From: Armigeres subalbatus | Lineage: Eukaryota > Arthropoda > Insecta > Diptera > Culicidae | Length of the DNA: 64,000 bases | NCBI RefSeq assembly: GCF_024139115.2 | Contig: NC_085139.1 | Location: 15,905,284 to 15,969,283 of the forward strand | Direction of reading: 5' to 3' | Shown here: piece by piece, positions 1 to 11,902 of the stretch | How the letters are laid out: every line of letters begins with the position of its first letter | Numbering within the stretch: the stretch's first letter is position 1 | The notes under the pieces: model-generated | Database searches by the model: none | The model's input: the letters and a program-made list of their open reading frames with translations, nothing else | Told to the model about the DNA's origin: nothing | Position numbers and translations under genes: made by a program

Positions 1-39
1 CCTGTCTAGCGTACTGGATTCGTGTAGAGATGGTCGGGT

Positions 40-535
40 TTCACATTTTGCAAACCCGAACCCGACCCGAGCCCGGTTCATAAATTCCTTCCAAACCCGG
101 ACCCGACCCGAACTAAAAAATCTTATCAAACCCGAACCCGAACCCGGTTCATAAATTCCTTTCAAACCCGGACCCGACCCGAACCCGAAATAATAAATCT
201 TATCAAACCCGACACAGATAGAAAAATCCACTGAAATTTACGCTAAAAATCATGCACATAAATGGAACGCCATTATTAGCGTAATTCCATACGGGATATA
301 GCCTAAATGTACACAATATTCGACGTGAAACGTCAATATTGCATACAAGTTGTAAGCAATCTTGTTGGCAAGAGGACAATTTCAGCGTAGAATAGCGTAA
401 ATTTTCGCTTGTCAAGTTTTACGCGCCGTCTATTTTTCATTACTTTTTTCTGTAGAACCAGACCCGTACCCGACAATTTTTACATTTGTCAACCCGTACC
501 CGACCCGAAGCCCAAAAAACGAAAAAGCCTCAAAA
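40..535. repeat. Degenerate CCCGA subterminal repeats
   Basis: Irregular repeats of AACCCGAACCCGACCCG, with a longer repeated block ending in GGTTCATAAATTCC around 60-160. A shorter set of the same motif lies at the other end of the element, around 4108-4185. Repeated subterminal motifs are commonly transposase-binding regions in hAT elements; that role is inferred here. Confidence 0.7.
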
Positions 536-540
536 TTACC

Positions 541-1189
541 AGAAACGAATAAAGAAATATTCTAATCTAATTTAATCTAATCGAATACAAACGCGGCCAG
601 TATAAAGAAAGCATCCTGGAAAATCATTGAGTTAGATGACGCCCAATATTTTTTTTCTTATCAATATTGAGGCTCACAGCATACCAGTGGTATGACATAA
701 ACTTCAAAGCGGCCAGGCCCACTGCGTTGTGTTTGCCGCAGAGATGATTCTTAGAGATGTATCGTGTTCAAGTATTCACTTCAACATGATACATATCACG
801 AATCTACAGGGGTTGAAGGATGCGTGGACATACCGTACCATACGCACCGCGTTCTTTTTAAGTTCTTATTTTGGTAGTTGTATATAAATATGTAGTGAAA
901 TGAATAACATTATGATAAGAAATTATATCAAATTTTATATATATTTGTAGAATATAACATCAACTAGGAGCCGAAGTTAACTCGGGATGTACATCTCTTG
1001 TAGAAGAAGCTGGAAATTATATAGATTTTTTTTAGTTATGAGTATCAGATAGCAGGTTATGTGCCAGGACGTCGTCTGTATAAATGTTTCATGGCAGGTT
1101 GTGAAGCTTTCATTTCTGGTATGTTTTGTAGTGGGCTATGAATATGTTAAATCATGAACATATGAAGGTACATAAAACTATAATATAAA
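541..1189. other. Unassigned interior of hAT-like element
   Basis: No coding potential, RNA gene or repeat family recognised. The base composition becomes AT-rich towards the right. Confidence 0.4.
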
Positions 1190-2440
1190 AATAAAAAGCA
1201 TGAAATTATGAAAATTTTATAATATGAAAATAAGAAACATAAAAATATAATGTAATAAAAGAATAAAAATTTCTATATGAAAATAAAAAATATGAAAACC
1301 AGAAATTCAAAAATGAAGATACAAAAATATGAGTACACAAAAGCATAAAAGCATGAGAATATGAAAATATTGAAAATTTTATATTTTAAAATTTTCAATA
1401 TTCACACAATCGCACGCCTCCATGCTTCTATGCACTCATATTTTTGTATCTTGTAATTGATGTTAAAGTATAAAATTTTGAAAATATGACAATATGAAGA
1501 TCTGAAAATAAGATAATATAAAAATATTGAAACACAAAAATATATAACATAGAAACATTAAAAGTACATATACAAAATTAAATCATGAAAATATAAAATA
1601 CAAAATATGAAAACGGAAACCTGAAAATATAGAAATATAAAAATATGCAAATTAAATTATAACAACATGAAAGTATAAATATATAAAGAGAAAGACAAAA
1701 AAATATGAAAATTAAATATTAGAAATTCTAACAATATGAAAATATGATAGAATGAAAAGAAAATACACATATATGAAAATACGAAGAATTTGAAATTTAA
1801 AAATACGAAAGTATAAAAATATGAACATATACAGGTATAAAAATGTGAAAGCATGAAAATATAAAAATATAAAATCATCATATAATGTGATATATGTATA
1901 AAAATAGGAAAAATATGAAAATATGGAAAATATGACAATATAAAAATATTATACATAATATGAAAATGTAATAACATGAAATTATATAAATACGAAAATA
2001 CAAAATCATGAAATATAATAGTCTAAAAATATTAAAACATTAAATATTAAATATGGAAGTGTAAAATTAGGAAAGTATAAAATACGTAAATAAAAAAATA
2101 TTGAAATGTAAAAATATGAAATTATAAAAATATGGAAATTTAAAAAAATAAAGTGTAAAAGTATGAAAAATAAGTATAAGGGCCGTACACATATTACGTA
2201 AGCACTTATGGGGGAGGGGTCTGTCAATATCTTACACGCCATAGAAATCAAAATCTTTGTATGGAAAAAATCTTACAAAAACAAAATCTTACGAAAAACC
2301 CAGAAAAATTGCTTAAGTAATAAGTGGACGGCCCCGAACGGAATATTACAAGTATTGAAGTATAATGTATATAAGTATAATGAAATATGGAAAATAAATG
2401 TAATATGAATATATGAAAATACGAAAGCATGGCATTGCTA
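1190..2440. repeat. AT-rich degenerate tract (ATGAAAATATAAAA type)
   Basis: About 1.2 kb of strongly A-biased + strand sequence made of variants of ATGAAAATATAAAAAT. The reading frames on the minus strand (rich in Y, F, I and H) are low-complexity artefacts. A small MITE interrupts the tract at 2180-2334. Confidence 0.75.
2180..2334. mobile_element. Short MITE with GGGCCGT ends
   Basis: Imperfect inverted ends: left GGGCCGTACACATATTACGT, right (reversed) GGGCCGTCCACTTATTACTT, enclosing about 155 bp. It is GC-richer than the AT tract on both sides, which fits insertion into that tract. The superfamily is not assigned. Confidence 0.65.
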
Positions 2441-2559
2441 CGGTATATTTCGTGGACTGGAAACTAGTGATACTCATGTTTCATTTGAAATCTCTGTCCA
2501 GATTGCTATCAGAAATCAAGGTGGGTGTATTCCTTAATTTCAATCTATGGCAAAAATGA

Positions 2560-2960
2560 CAAAAGCATTAGAATTACTATTCCTGGCCACGCTTATCTGT
2601 ACCGTTACTAGGGAGAGAAGAAATAATTACCACGGAGTTGGATATTGGGAAGGTATTCGTTGGGTCAGGATGTGCCTGTAGCTGGCAATGTGACCATGGT
2701 AGAACTTACCCCGTAACACACCACGAAGAGGTATCTACCCAGCATTGAGCATGAGCATGAGTGATGATTGACCGCCCACGGTTGCTACTCCGTTATTGCC
2801 AGGTCAGCTGTAATTACACAGAGAACCAACAGATGAAGTTTGGGACTAACATCATCTTCAATGTGTAAGAACTGGTGACCCAAATATTAAGCAATACCAG
2901 CGCCGGCCGTGTCCGAATGCAGGTCAATTAAGGAATGGGTAGGAAAATGTTGACATGATC
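2560..2960. repeat. Dispersed repeat (copy 1 of 3)
   Basis: A block containing GGCCACGCTTATCTGTACCG followed by TTACTAGGGAGAG recurs in diverged form at 13668-13725 and 52865-52920. No protein is recognisable. It is probably an old interspersed repeat. Confidence 0.5.
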
Positions 2961-3136
2961 CTCGCTTTGATAGAAGCCGACGAGTCATCTGCACTTCCAC
3001 GAGAAATCACTGGGATGTTGGATATATGGGGTGGTATTGTGGCAGGGTTCGTTTTGGTAAACGGTATGCCGTGTATAGCGTGTAGTTTGATCAATTCTAA
3101 ACATAGTCGAACGAACACTAATTATTTTAATTACCG

Positions 3137-3375
3137 ACCGCACTAAGCAGAACAAAATTGTCGATGACCAGCCGATCTTTCTGCTAACCGCACAAAGCAG
3201 AACAACATTTTCGATGACCGACCGATCATTCTGCTTACTGACGCGAACTGAATCTTCACTTTCTAATTAATTTACTCACCTGCACAAAGCAGAACAACAT
3301 TTCGATGATCGGGTGATCGTTCTGCTAACCGCACAAAGCAGAACAAATTATGTGATGACCGGCCGATCGTTCTGC
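3137..3375. repeat. Four copies of a 49-bp hairpin-forming unit
   Basis: Units lie at about 3137-3185, 3187-3236, 3279-3327 and 3328-3375. Each begins with a CCGCACAAAGCAGAAC-like box and ends with a GATCGTTCTGCT-like box. AGCAGAAC and GTTCTGCT are inverted complements, so every unit can fold on itself. The units are direct repeats, with one 42-bp interruption between units 2 and 3. Confidence 0.8.
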
Positions 3376-4060
3376 CTACTAAATAAATCACGACTGTAGT
3401 GAGCTCTGAATGCTGTACATTTGTCTTTCATGCAACAAACATTATCTACTTTTATCACTCAGTTCCGACAGAAAATTTGATACTCCTAAATAAGCGTCTC
3501 TTAGGCATGTTTTCAAGAACAGCATTGCGATTAATTAAATCTATTCACATATTGATCACACAAGCACATCAAAAGCTTCTGATTCTCACTAGCAATCTGC
3601 ATATCTAATAAAAACGCACTCTGATATATTTTCTTACCCTAATTGGTACTACCATTTCTACCACTCTTCAATGAATCAGCTATGTTTAAGGCTTAAATGT
3701 ATTTTCTTCTAACAAAATGGAAAGCGAGGAAGATAGTTGACAAAAGAGATATATTTGAAATATGCATTGAGAAGGAAGATTTGAAGATAGTGAAATAGAA
3801 GGCAAGCAAAGCCAGAATGAATGTACATTGTGAAATGTTCCTTCGTAAATCGGATTTGTCTTGCTCCAATCCACCTTCAATAATCTACTACTAGGGGAAA
3901 ATACCTATTCTTGGCAATCTAAGACATTCGCCAAATTGAATGATAAAAATAATGAATAATTACACTAAAACACAGGTACAGTTGACCTGGTATACATTTG
4001 TATGCTCTTTCTTTGATGATTGGTGTTCACTAAATATGAAGAGGTATCTACCCAGCATTA
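3376..4060. other. Unassigned interior of hAT-like element
   Basis: No gene, RNA or further repeat structure recognised. Confidence 0.4.
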
Positions 4061-4241
4061 CGGGTACCAGAAACGAATAAAGAAATATTCGGTATTTTAT
4101 TGCTCAAACCCGTATTTTTTTCATCTCACAAAAGCGTACCCGACCCGAATCCGACATTATACTGATTTCCTAAACCCGAACCCAACCATCTCTAGTTTCG
4201 TGGGATCATACCTCACCAAAGGGAGTGATTACCCTCCAATT

Positions 4242-5382
4242 ATTAGTGTACATAGTAGTTAGGTTATTAAATTTTAAAAACACACTAGCGCCTCCTAAAG
4301 GCCGTCATGATATATCATATCTTAAAACTTAAATAACAATATAAACAAAAAAAAAATCAAATTGAAGTTGGAGGGCCAAGCCGGCCGAGCACTGTGCATG
4401 AAAAAAATAATTGTAGGGGAACTGGGGGTAGGACGCCCACGTTAAGGAAAATGCCATTTTTATCAATAAAAACCACCATTTCAGCCAGTTTTCATCAGCG
4501 CATACTGAAGAACAGCATATCTGCGACTGACTACCGATAACAGATATCTAATTGTCCATTTTATTGCACAGAAATTTGATTTTTTAAAAGCACCCGAAAA
4601 AAAATGATTTTGAAACCATGCGGGGTGAGATGCGCCAGTGGATGGGTTAAAACGCGCATGTGCTTATCGTACTGATTTTCATTTTAATTGCCTACATTAA
4701 AGCAATTAACCGAATGTTTCAGCTGTTTCGGTCATACGAAATGAGCATGGGCGAAATGTCCCACACCGACCTCAGAAGTTTGAAGGCCCATAAAATCGTT
4801 TTAAAACCATTTTTGACGACGATTTCGTGTGGAACATAAAGAACACGAGTAAGCAGCATGGCTCATGGCTCAATTATTAATTTATCAATGTATAACAGCG
4901 ACAGAAAGACTAAATTCCACCGAGCTAGAATTGCATCAAAACACGCAAAAATCGTTTTTTCGAGTTTTTCATGTATAACTAGAGAAAAATCATGAAATAT
5001 ATGTATCCAATGGCAATATTTTTCATTGCTTTATCGTATAGACTATTGAAAATAATCAAAATGGGGATATTTAACCTTATTCAGGGGTGGCGCGTTTTAA
5101 CCCCTATGGGCGTGCTACCCCCACTTCCCCTAGAACAGAAAATGATTAAATAAAGAAGAATTTTACTAGTAGTAGTAGTAAAATTCTTTTTTATTGTTTC
5201 ATTTTCTGTTCTACAATTATTTTTTTACATGTACAGTGCTCGGCCGGCTTGGCCCTCCAACTTCAATTTTAAATTTTTATGTTTACATTGTTATTTAAGT
5301 GTTTATATGATATATCATGACGGCCTTTAGGAGGCGCTGGTGTGTTTTTAAATTTGATGACCTAACTACTATGTACACTAAT
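4242..5382. mobile_element. Palindromic foldback element, split by an inner MITE
   Basis: The outer 170 bp on each side are inverted copies. The left arm begins ATTAGTGTACATAGTAGTTA and the right arm ends with its complement; shared inner landmarks include GCGCCTCCTAAAGGCCGTCA and GGAGGGCCAAGCCGGCCGAG. Without the inner insertion (4416-5130) the element is about 425 bp and almost wholly palindromic, with its centre in the TAGTAGTAGTA run near 5170. ATT directly flanks both ends (4239-4241 and 5383-5385), a possible 3-bp target duplication. No coding sequence is present. Confidence 0.85.
4416..5130. mobile_element. MITE with GGGGAA ends inserted in the foldback
   Basis: Inverted ends GGGGAACTGGGGGTAGGACG (left) and GGGGAAGTGGGGGTAGCACG (right, reversed), flanked by TA at 4414-4415 and 5131-5132. 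It interrupts the left arm of the foldback exactly after ATAATTGTA. The TA duplication suggests a Tc1/mariner-type enzyme mobilised it. Two further elements with GGGGAA-like ends and TA flanks lie at 45577-45773 and 62461-62697. Confidence 0.8.
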
Positions 5383-5449
5383 ATTTACAATAAGAAATTT
5401 GATAACCTAGATTGGAACTAGCGCCCTAATTGGAGCCTGATCCGAATGC

Positions 5450-7200
5450 AAGCAACGGACCCTAAACTTTTCTTTACACTCACCAAAGCGTTCATGTAAG
5501 GTTTTATTACGGCCAGACGGTGGACCTCGGATGTTCTTGTCCTGGGAGGGTGTTGAGGATCATCCTCAGGAATTTGTTTTGGACCCGTTGAAGTTTGAGG
5601 TGGTGGGTTTTAGCGCAGCTCTCCCAGACCGGCATGCCATATTCGATCACAGGGAGGATGATTTGCTTGTAGACACCAAGCTTATTTTCAGGGACAATGA
5701 CGACCGGCGGTTGATCAAAGGGTACAGTAGTTTCAACAAGACGTTACACTTTGTCACCGTTTTGTCAACCTGCTGCCTGAAAATAAGCTTGCTGTCGAGG
5801 TCAAGCCAAGGTAGTCGGCCTCATTGGCCCATTCCACAGTCGTGCCATTGAGGATGATTTTACAGTCACCAGGCGGAACAAGTTTAGGGGATTTAGAGTG
5901 GGGAAAATGATGACCTGGGTCTTTGCCGCGTTGATACAGATCTTCCAGCTGGTGAGGTACTCTGTCAGGGCATCCAGGCCTCGTTGGAGTTTTGCCACTG
6001 GCGCTCTGATCACTCTACCGTTGTAGACGATGGATGTGTCATCTGCGAACAGAGACAGAATGCCGCCTTCTGGAGGTTCTGGCATGTCGGAGGTGAACAG
6101 ATTGAAAAGCAGGGGCCCGAGGATACTGCCCTGGGGAACGCCTGCGACGATGTTGTGCGCATTGGAACTCGCTCCGCTGATTGAGACCCGGAATGTCCTT
6201 GCCGACAGGTAATTGTTGATGATTTTCACCAGGTAGCTGGGAAGATTGTAGCGTTGTAGTTTGTACACCAGGCCATCATGCCATACATTGTCAAATGCCT
6301 TCTCGACATCGAGTAAAGGCCATGGCGGATGTTTTCGAGACAAACTTGTTCCGTCTGAGGACGTTGGTAACTCAGGTCAGTTGGTGTACAGTTGACCGAC
6401 CGCGTCGGAAACCAAACTGTTCCTCGAGCAAGATGTTGAGATTTTCGGCAGACTCAAGTAACCGATGATGAATAGCTTTTTCGAATAGCTTGGATAACCC
6501 TGAGAGAAGGCTGATGGGTCGATAACTTTTGGGGAGGAAGGATCCTTCCCAGGCTTCCGGATGGGGATGACTTTCGCTGACTTCCAGGACGATGGGAAGT
6601 AGCTAAGCCGGAGACACTGATTAAAGATCAGCGAGAGGTGCTCAAAGAACGGAGCACTCATGTGTTTGAGCTCGAGATTCAGGATGCTGTCGAAGCCTGG
6701 GGCCTTCATGTTCTTCGACGATTTGATATAGGCCGTCAATTCGTCAGCTGAGATCTCCAACTCCTCCGCGAAGTCGTTGGGAATCAAATGGATGTTGTTA
6801 GCATGCTCGTTGACGGCTGCTTCGTGTGGACTGACGATGTTCTGCCCAAGATTGTGTGAGCTGACGAAGTGACGACCCTATTTCAGCGACCTTCTCTGCA
6901 GGAGTTATCAAGCGATCCTTAGAGCCATTATTGTCTGAGTGGGATCAAAGGTGGAATGGGCCGAGGCTTGGATTTTAGAATTTTGGTCATTTTCCAGAAC
7001 GGCTTAGCATAATCTGGGAGAGTGCGGATCTTATTCGAGAAGTCGTTATTTTTGAGGTCCACCATTCTGGCCTTGATAATTTTTGTGATTCGATTGCAGC
7101 GTGCCTTAAGCTCAGGCAGTCCAGTACGCTGAAACTGCCTGCGAGTGACATTCCGCAATCGAATCAAATCTTTGGTGAGTGTATCGATGTTTAAGGAGTT
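5450..7200 (-). pseudogene. Jockey ORF2, reverse transcriptase part (broken)
   Basis: This segment held the polymerase that copies the element RNA at a nicked chromosomal site. In reading order: a pre-RT region around 7167-6928, the stretch with WKSAKVIPIRKPGKDPSSP (about 6610-6530), then DVEKAFDNVW (about 6310), GVPQGSILGPLLFN (about 6150) and the catalytic FADDTSIVYNG box (about 6040). The intact reading stretches are 136 and 180 residues, separated by frameshifts and stops. The C-terminal part fades into disrupted sequence towards 5450, so the protein cannot be made. Confidence 0.85.
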
Positions 7201-7209
7201 GCTTACCTG

Positions 7210-8065
7210 CCGAGCCGTCGGTACGTGTTGCTCTCAGGCCGCCGTGATCGCCTCCTCGATAGCGCACAGCTGGCGGTCGATACTTTCCGGCGTCTCCGGA
7301 CGCACCTCGTAGTCGACGGTGTTATCGACGCACTGCTGGAAACGCTGCCAGTTCACTCGGTGGTAGTTCCGCCGTAACTGCTGGTGCCGATTGACCGAGG
7401 AGCCCAGTTCCGCCACCACCGGATAGTGATCCGAACTGAGCTCCTGGTATACAACCGGCTGCGAGACGTGGTCACTCAGGTTTGTTACGTAGAGGTCGAG
7501 CGTTGCGTGGGCACCGGACCGACTCAGCCGAGTGGGGAAATCCGGGCTCAGGACCGTGTAGGCCTTCCTCCATGTCGTTGCTCCAGATGGTGCCGTTTCG
7601 ATTGCCGCGACTGTTGCCCCAGGCTTGATGTTTGGCATTCAAGTCGCCGGCAATGATATACTGGCCTTGCCTCCGCGTCAGCTTGACGATGTCCTCCGAA
7701 GGGCAGCCGATGATCCATCGCCGGCTTTGGCTTGCTTTGGACAGTACGCCGCGATGAGCGCGATTGTGCCGACCGAAGTGGTGATTTCGACACCGATGGC
7801 CTCAATGACACTGGAAGCTGGAAGCTTGGAAGCAGACGACAGTTGATGTTGTAGCGAAGAGCGATGGCCACACCACCTCCCTGGTCGGCCGGTCGAGTCG
7901 CACGATGCGGAAGTCCGGGATGTTGATGTTCACCTCCGGTTTTAGGTGCGTTTCGGTGATGAACGCCACGTCTATTTCCTTCTCCTCAAGGAAATCCTTC
8001 AGCTCGATTGTTTTGCTCTTTAGCGAGCAAGCGTTCCAGTTGACCAGGCCCACCCTAGCAGCCAT
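7210..8065 (-). pseudogene. Jockey ORF2, endonuclease part (broken)
   Basis: The likely ORF2 start is ATG at 8065, with MAARVGLVNWNACSLKSK, the usual opening of a Jockey endonuclease. The catalytic box ITETHLKPEV follows near 7960 and the C-terminal SDHYPVVAEL box near 7420; both are endonuclease signatures (Glu and His/Asp sites). Reading frame changes near 7870 and 7640 break the domain. In life it would nick target DNA to prime reverse transcription. ORF1 and ORF2 abut or overlap by a few bases around 8065, as in other Jockey elements. Confidence 0.85.
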
Positions 8066-8990
8066 TTTCAATGATGAACATGCCAAGTGTGAAGACCTGG
8101 TCGAATCAGGTTGCAGCCGCGCAGTCGAGTGGCGAGCTGCGCGAAGATCGGCATCAGTTGCTCCGGAGTGTACAGCGGGGCACATTCTTCCGGTGGGACG
8201 GCTTCGTTCTCCGACTGCCGACGGAACCCAGGAGGAGGAAGCGAGGGGCCATTCGCTGGTGGATGGTGCCGACGATGCTGGAGCTTGGACCGATGCAGCT
8301 GCCGCTGCCAGTCGCTTGTGCGGCTGTAGCGGTGGGGAGTATTGGAATCACGACGGGGAGCCAGGATAGCTGGAAAGTTCACCTCGTTGATTACAGGAAC
8401 ACGGTTCTTCTTCGGAATGGTCCTGGTGGAAGCCTTCTTCCGGATTTCCAGGAACTCGGCTCGCTTTGGGCAGCCCTTTGTGGTGGCCCGATGTTTGTCG
8501 CCACAGTTGGCGCACTTGGGATCGGCCACCTCCATTTTGTCGCACTCGTCAGTCGGATGGGGTTCGCCACACTTGTTGCAGCGCGGCTTCATGCGGCAGT
8601 TCCTGGTGCCGTGCCCGAAATTGAAGCAGTTGGTGCATTGCGTGACATCGCGGTGCACTGGCCGATATCGCTCCCCAGTCAACGACGGTGTAATTTATAA
8701 CGCCAACCAGCTTCAGGTCCTTCCAGGTAGTGAAACCGTGCTCCAGATGGATCAGGTAAAGCTGGTCGCGATATTTCCTCGCCTTGTCGTGACGAGCGAT
8801 CTTGTGGACGGCTACTGGCTTCAGTCCGCAACTTTCAAGCTCTGCTTGGAGCTCTTCCTCCTTCATGTCGTGAAGTCCTCGCAGCAAGGGCCTTGAGCGG
8901 CTTCGTGCCGGGGTGGTCATGAGTGTAGTACTCATACTTGTGGACCTCGAGGAACTCCACGACGGATTGATGATGGTCCCTGTTGGCCGG
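8066..8990 (-). pseudogene. Jockey ORF1, central and C-terminal part (broken)
   Basis: ORF1 proteins bind the element RNA. Three zinc knuckles are visible: CTNCFNFGHGTRNC, CNKCGEPHPTDEC and CANCGDKHRATTKGC (about 8645-8470). Upstream is the conserved GLHDMKEEELQAELES region (8875 down) and, directly against the insertion, MPANRDHHQSVVEFLEV. The C-terminus contains LYTPEQLMPIFAQLATRLR. Small frameshifts occur near 8880 and 8700. The missing N-terminal part lies beyond the 3.3-kb insertion, at 12284-12596. Confidence 0.85.
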
Positions 8991-9584
8991 CATCACCAGG
9001 GTTATTACGACTACGCGGATTTCGCGATTTTCGCGGATTTCGCGGTTTTCATAGTTGGCGCGGATTTACATAACGATTTTAGAACTTCGCGCGGATTTGG
9101 CGCGGATTAAGTTTAAGATGAAAATTCAATAAATAAAATGCAAGATCTCAGGATTCTTTGTACGTTTATTTAAAAATTAGTTTTATGGCGCATCTAGAGC
9201 TTCATTTTCGTTAGCAAAAGTTATTGAAAACAAAACTTACGGTTGCAGTCAATTACTCACATTATTTTTCGGATGTTTACAAGTTTTTATTGAATGCCAT
9301 GATTACACACTTGAGCATTTATTAAACTAATGTTATGCATTGTATTCTGAAAAATGACGCATTCAAAATATGTCTGTTTAAGGACATAAACCCCCATTTT
9401 TTATCTCGGCAATTTCGTTGTAATTCCAAGATATTTGTCGGTTTCTAATTGATTATTCCTTTTACGATGAATCACATAGCATTATATATTATTTTTCTTC
9501 AGGAATTCTCCCATTGTGTAGAATATTTTATATCACTTTCAAAGTATTCATCCAGAGCCAAAAGATTTGTGCCTCATTTTAATA

Positions 9585-9793
9585 CCGTTTCGACTCAAAT
9601 CCCGAATATGACTCATATTCCGAACACTGGCGTTTTAGCGCCCTAACACTAAAATTTCCATCGGTTTTCCGATGGTGATGATTCTAAACGAATTCAAGCT
9701 CTTATGGATAAAAATACACGAATAAAGCCATTATGGCTTTTTCAAAACGAGTGTTTGAAATATGAGTCACGTTCGGAATTTGAGTCAAAACGG
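9585..9793. mobile_element. 209-bp MITE with CCGTTT ends
   Basis: Inverted ends CCGTTTCGACTCAAATCCCG (left) and CCGTTTTGACTCAAATTCCG (right, reversed), flanked by TA at 9583-9584 and 9794-9795. The match runs about 50 bp inward. It sits inside the 3.3-kb element. A related stretch (CGAGTGTTCGGAACATGAGT) is present at about 43820-43870. Confidence 0.8.
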
Positions 9794-9869
9794 TAAGTGC
9801 TTCCGCAGAAATTTGATCAAAATATTAAAAAGTGATCTTCAAAAGATATTCCTGTAAAAACGCGGAAAT

Positions 9870-10495
9870 TTCATAAGTGCTTTTTGCAATATTTTCGGAT
9901 AACTCCGACGATATTTTCACAGGAATACCCACAGAAAAAATACGAAAAAGAAATTTCGACAAGGATTCTATGAAGAATTTAATAATCAAATGTCTACAGC
10001 CTAAAGAGGATTTCTGCAGTATTAAGAATCCGAGAAATTATAAAAAAATGGGGGGAATTTCTGCGCTGACAGCAGCAATTACTGTAATAAAGTTTGCAAT
10101 GTTGCCTTGGAATTACGAAAGATTTCCTGGAATGTTGTCCACCGGCATTCACCAAAGCAAGTCTTCAGAAATTTCCAAACCAATTTCTACAGGAATTCTT
10201 GGAGGAAATTCTGAATGTATTTCCGGAATATTTTTTTTCCAGATTCCCAGAGAAATTTCCGCAAGAATTCACGTTGCGATTTTCTCAAACATTTTGTTAG
10301 CGGTAATCACAGGAATATCTGTAAACAAAACCTTACAAATTGCGACTCGAATTTAAAAGCTATAGTTAAAAGTTTTTACGCAGCAAGTCACCGCAGTCAA
10401 TTTCTGCCGGAATTTCCAAAGCTCTTTCTGAAGGAATTCATGGAGGGATTTTTGCATGTAGTGTCTAAAAATTTTCCGCAGATTGTTTTTGAATA
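9870..10495. repeat. Degenerate GGAATTTC-rich repeat
   Basis: Loose repeats of GGAATTTCTGCAGGAATTCC-like units, the same kind of sequence as at 41925-43000 and 44426-44880. Reading frames across it, rich in F, E, K and L, follow from the repeat and are not genes. Confidence 0.6.
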
Positions 10496-10621
10496 ATTTA
10501 CTTGAATTTTCAACAAATTATTATATTCAATTTGTAACAAAATTCTAGAATGAATTTCCGCGTAAGTTCCCTGGGGAACTCGGGGGAACTCTTAAAAATC
10601 GCAATGGATGATGGGTGTCCG

Positions 10622-11902
10622 CAGAGCCGTAGCGTAGCGTCCCGGCGCCCTTGGCAAAACCTTTATTGGGCGCCCCTTAATTACTTCCTTGCAGATGTTT
10701 ATAACAAAAAAAGCAATAAAAGCAAAGAGATTTAAAAATAACTATTTGCATGATATATCTTATTATTTTTCATGAACTGCTTAAGCCTCTATAACCTTAA
10801 TTTGTCTCAATATAGAGGTAGGAAGTAAGGTTTACTAAAAGAGTAAAAGCCATAAAATGCCTAGCCCATTGAAGTTTTTATTTATTTTTGAATACAAAAT
10901 ATCTACTTGATCCAATAGTGTGCGGATTCTCGACAAACAATTTCGAACTTACTTGTTGTGAATCCACGCACTAGTAGGTCTAGTTTGTCCAGTAAAATGT
11001 GCGCTGGTTGGTGCTTGGAGCGCTATCGGATCTAGATGAACAAAAAACCCTACTTTGGAGTAGATTGAGTGACCTTCGGAATCGCCATATTGATTAAGAA
11101 AAATCAAATCAGAAAACTCTAGAAGGTCTAGGTCGGTGGCTTGATAGAATAGGATTTTAAATAAAATTTAACTCTGGAGTGATGGTAGATGGTCGGAATA
11201 ATGATTGGACCTATTCATATAAAAAAACCGAGGTCTGGAGTGGGTTGATCGATATGGTCAGAATAGTATTCGGTCTGTCGGTAGTTTAGACGTACTGTTG
11301 GAATTGCTTGGACCAATAAAACTAAATTTCGAAGTAAGTCAGTCGCCATCCTTATTGAAATCTCTATTTTTTTGTATTAATCATGCTGTTAGTTGAGTGA
11401 CGTCATTTCAAATACTCATCATCGTTTAAAACTTAAGCAGATTATATAGACCCAAGAAATCATGTTATCAATGCTGATCGAATATTCAGCATCTCAGCTT
11501 TGTCTTTTCACCATTGACCTCATGCAAGTTTCTGATTCAATAGCCTTTTCCGTACTCTTTGCCATTTGTATTTCCCGTTCTATAATAAAATAAAAGACAG
11601 TGAAGACGATGGCATGAATCTCGTAAATTGAGGGAAACGTGCTCCTAAGCCTCAGAACGTCGGCTTACGTGTATCAGTTATTAACAGAAAAGGGCTCTCC
11701 GGATATTAGTCAAACAGTTGATTACGGAATTGTTGATTATAGAGGAAATCGTCTGATCGCTTGAATCTGAATCATTTTAAACCATTAAATTTGAGAATAA
11801 TTTTCAATTATTTTACATAGCGACATTCTTGATTTCGGCGCCCCCCTGAGGCCTGGCGCCCTTGGCGGGGGCCAACCTGGCCAACCACACGCTACGGCGC
11901 TG
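10622..11902. mobile_element. hAT-type element nested in the 3.3-kb element
   Basis: Inverted ends CAGAGCCGTAGCGT (left) and CAGCGCCGTAGCGT (right, reversed), with a perfect 8-bp target duplication GGTGTCCG at 10614-10621 and 11903-11910. Just inside both ends is the word GGCGCCCTTGGC. The 1.28-kb interior shows no transposase. The 8-bp duplication and CAG terminus are the hAT hallmark. Confidence 0.88.

Larger units (their letters stand above)
25..4194. mobile_element. hAT-like non-autonomous element (4.2 kb)
   Basis: The two ends form short inverted repeats: the left end reads TAGAGATGGTCGGGTT and the right end, reversed, reads TAGAGATGGTTGGGTT. They are flanked by a near-perfect 8-bp duplication, GATTCGTG at 17-24 and GTTTCGTG at 4195-4202. 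An 8-bp duplication with a TAGAG-type terminus is typical of hAT elements. Both ends carry subterminal CCCGACCCGAA-like repeats and a shared CCAGAAACGAATAAAGAAAT motif (about 540 and 4067). No transposase was seen inside, so it would be mobilised in trans. The interior holds an AT-rich tract, a smaller MITE and a short tandem repeat. Confidence 0.7.

Noticed and set aside
1657..2430. Minus-strand frames rich in Y, F, I and H
   Set aside because: Low-complexity readout of the AT-rich tract.
3137..3375. CRISPR-like array of repeats and spacers
   Set aside because: Units are contiguous, spacers are not of uniform length, only four copies exist and the genome is eukaryotic.
8071..8896. Long + strand frames (209 and 184 residues) opposite the Jockey ORF1
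   Set aside because: Shadows of the retrotransposon; all motifs are on the minus strand.
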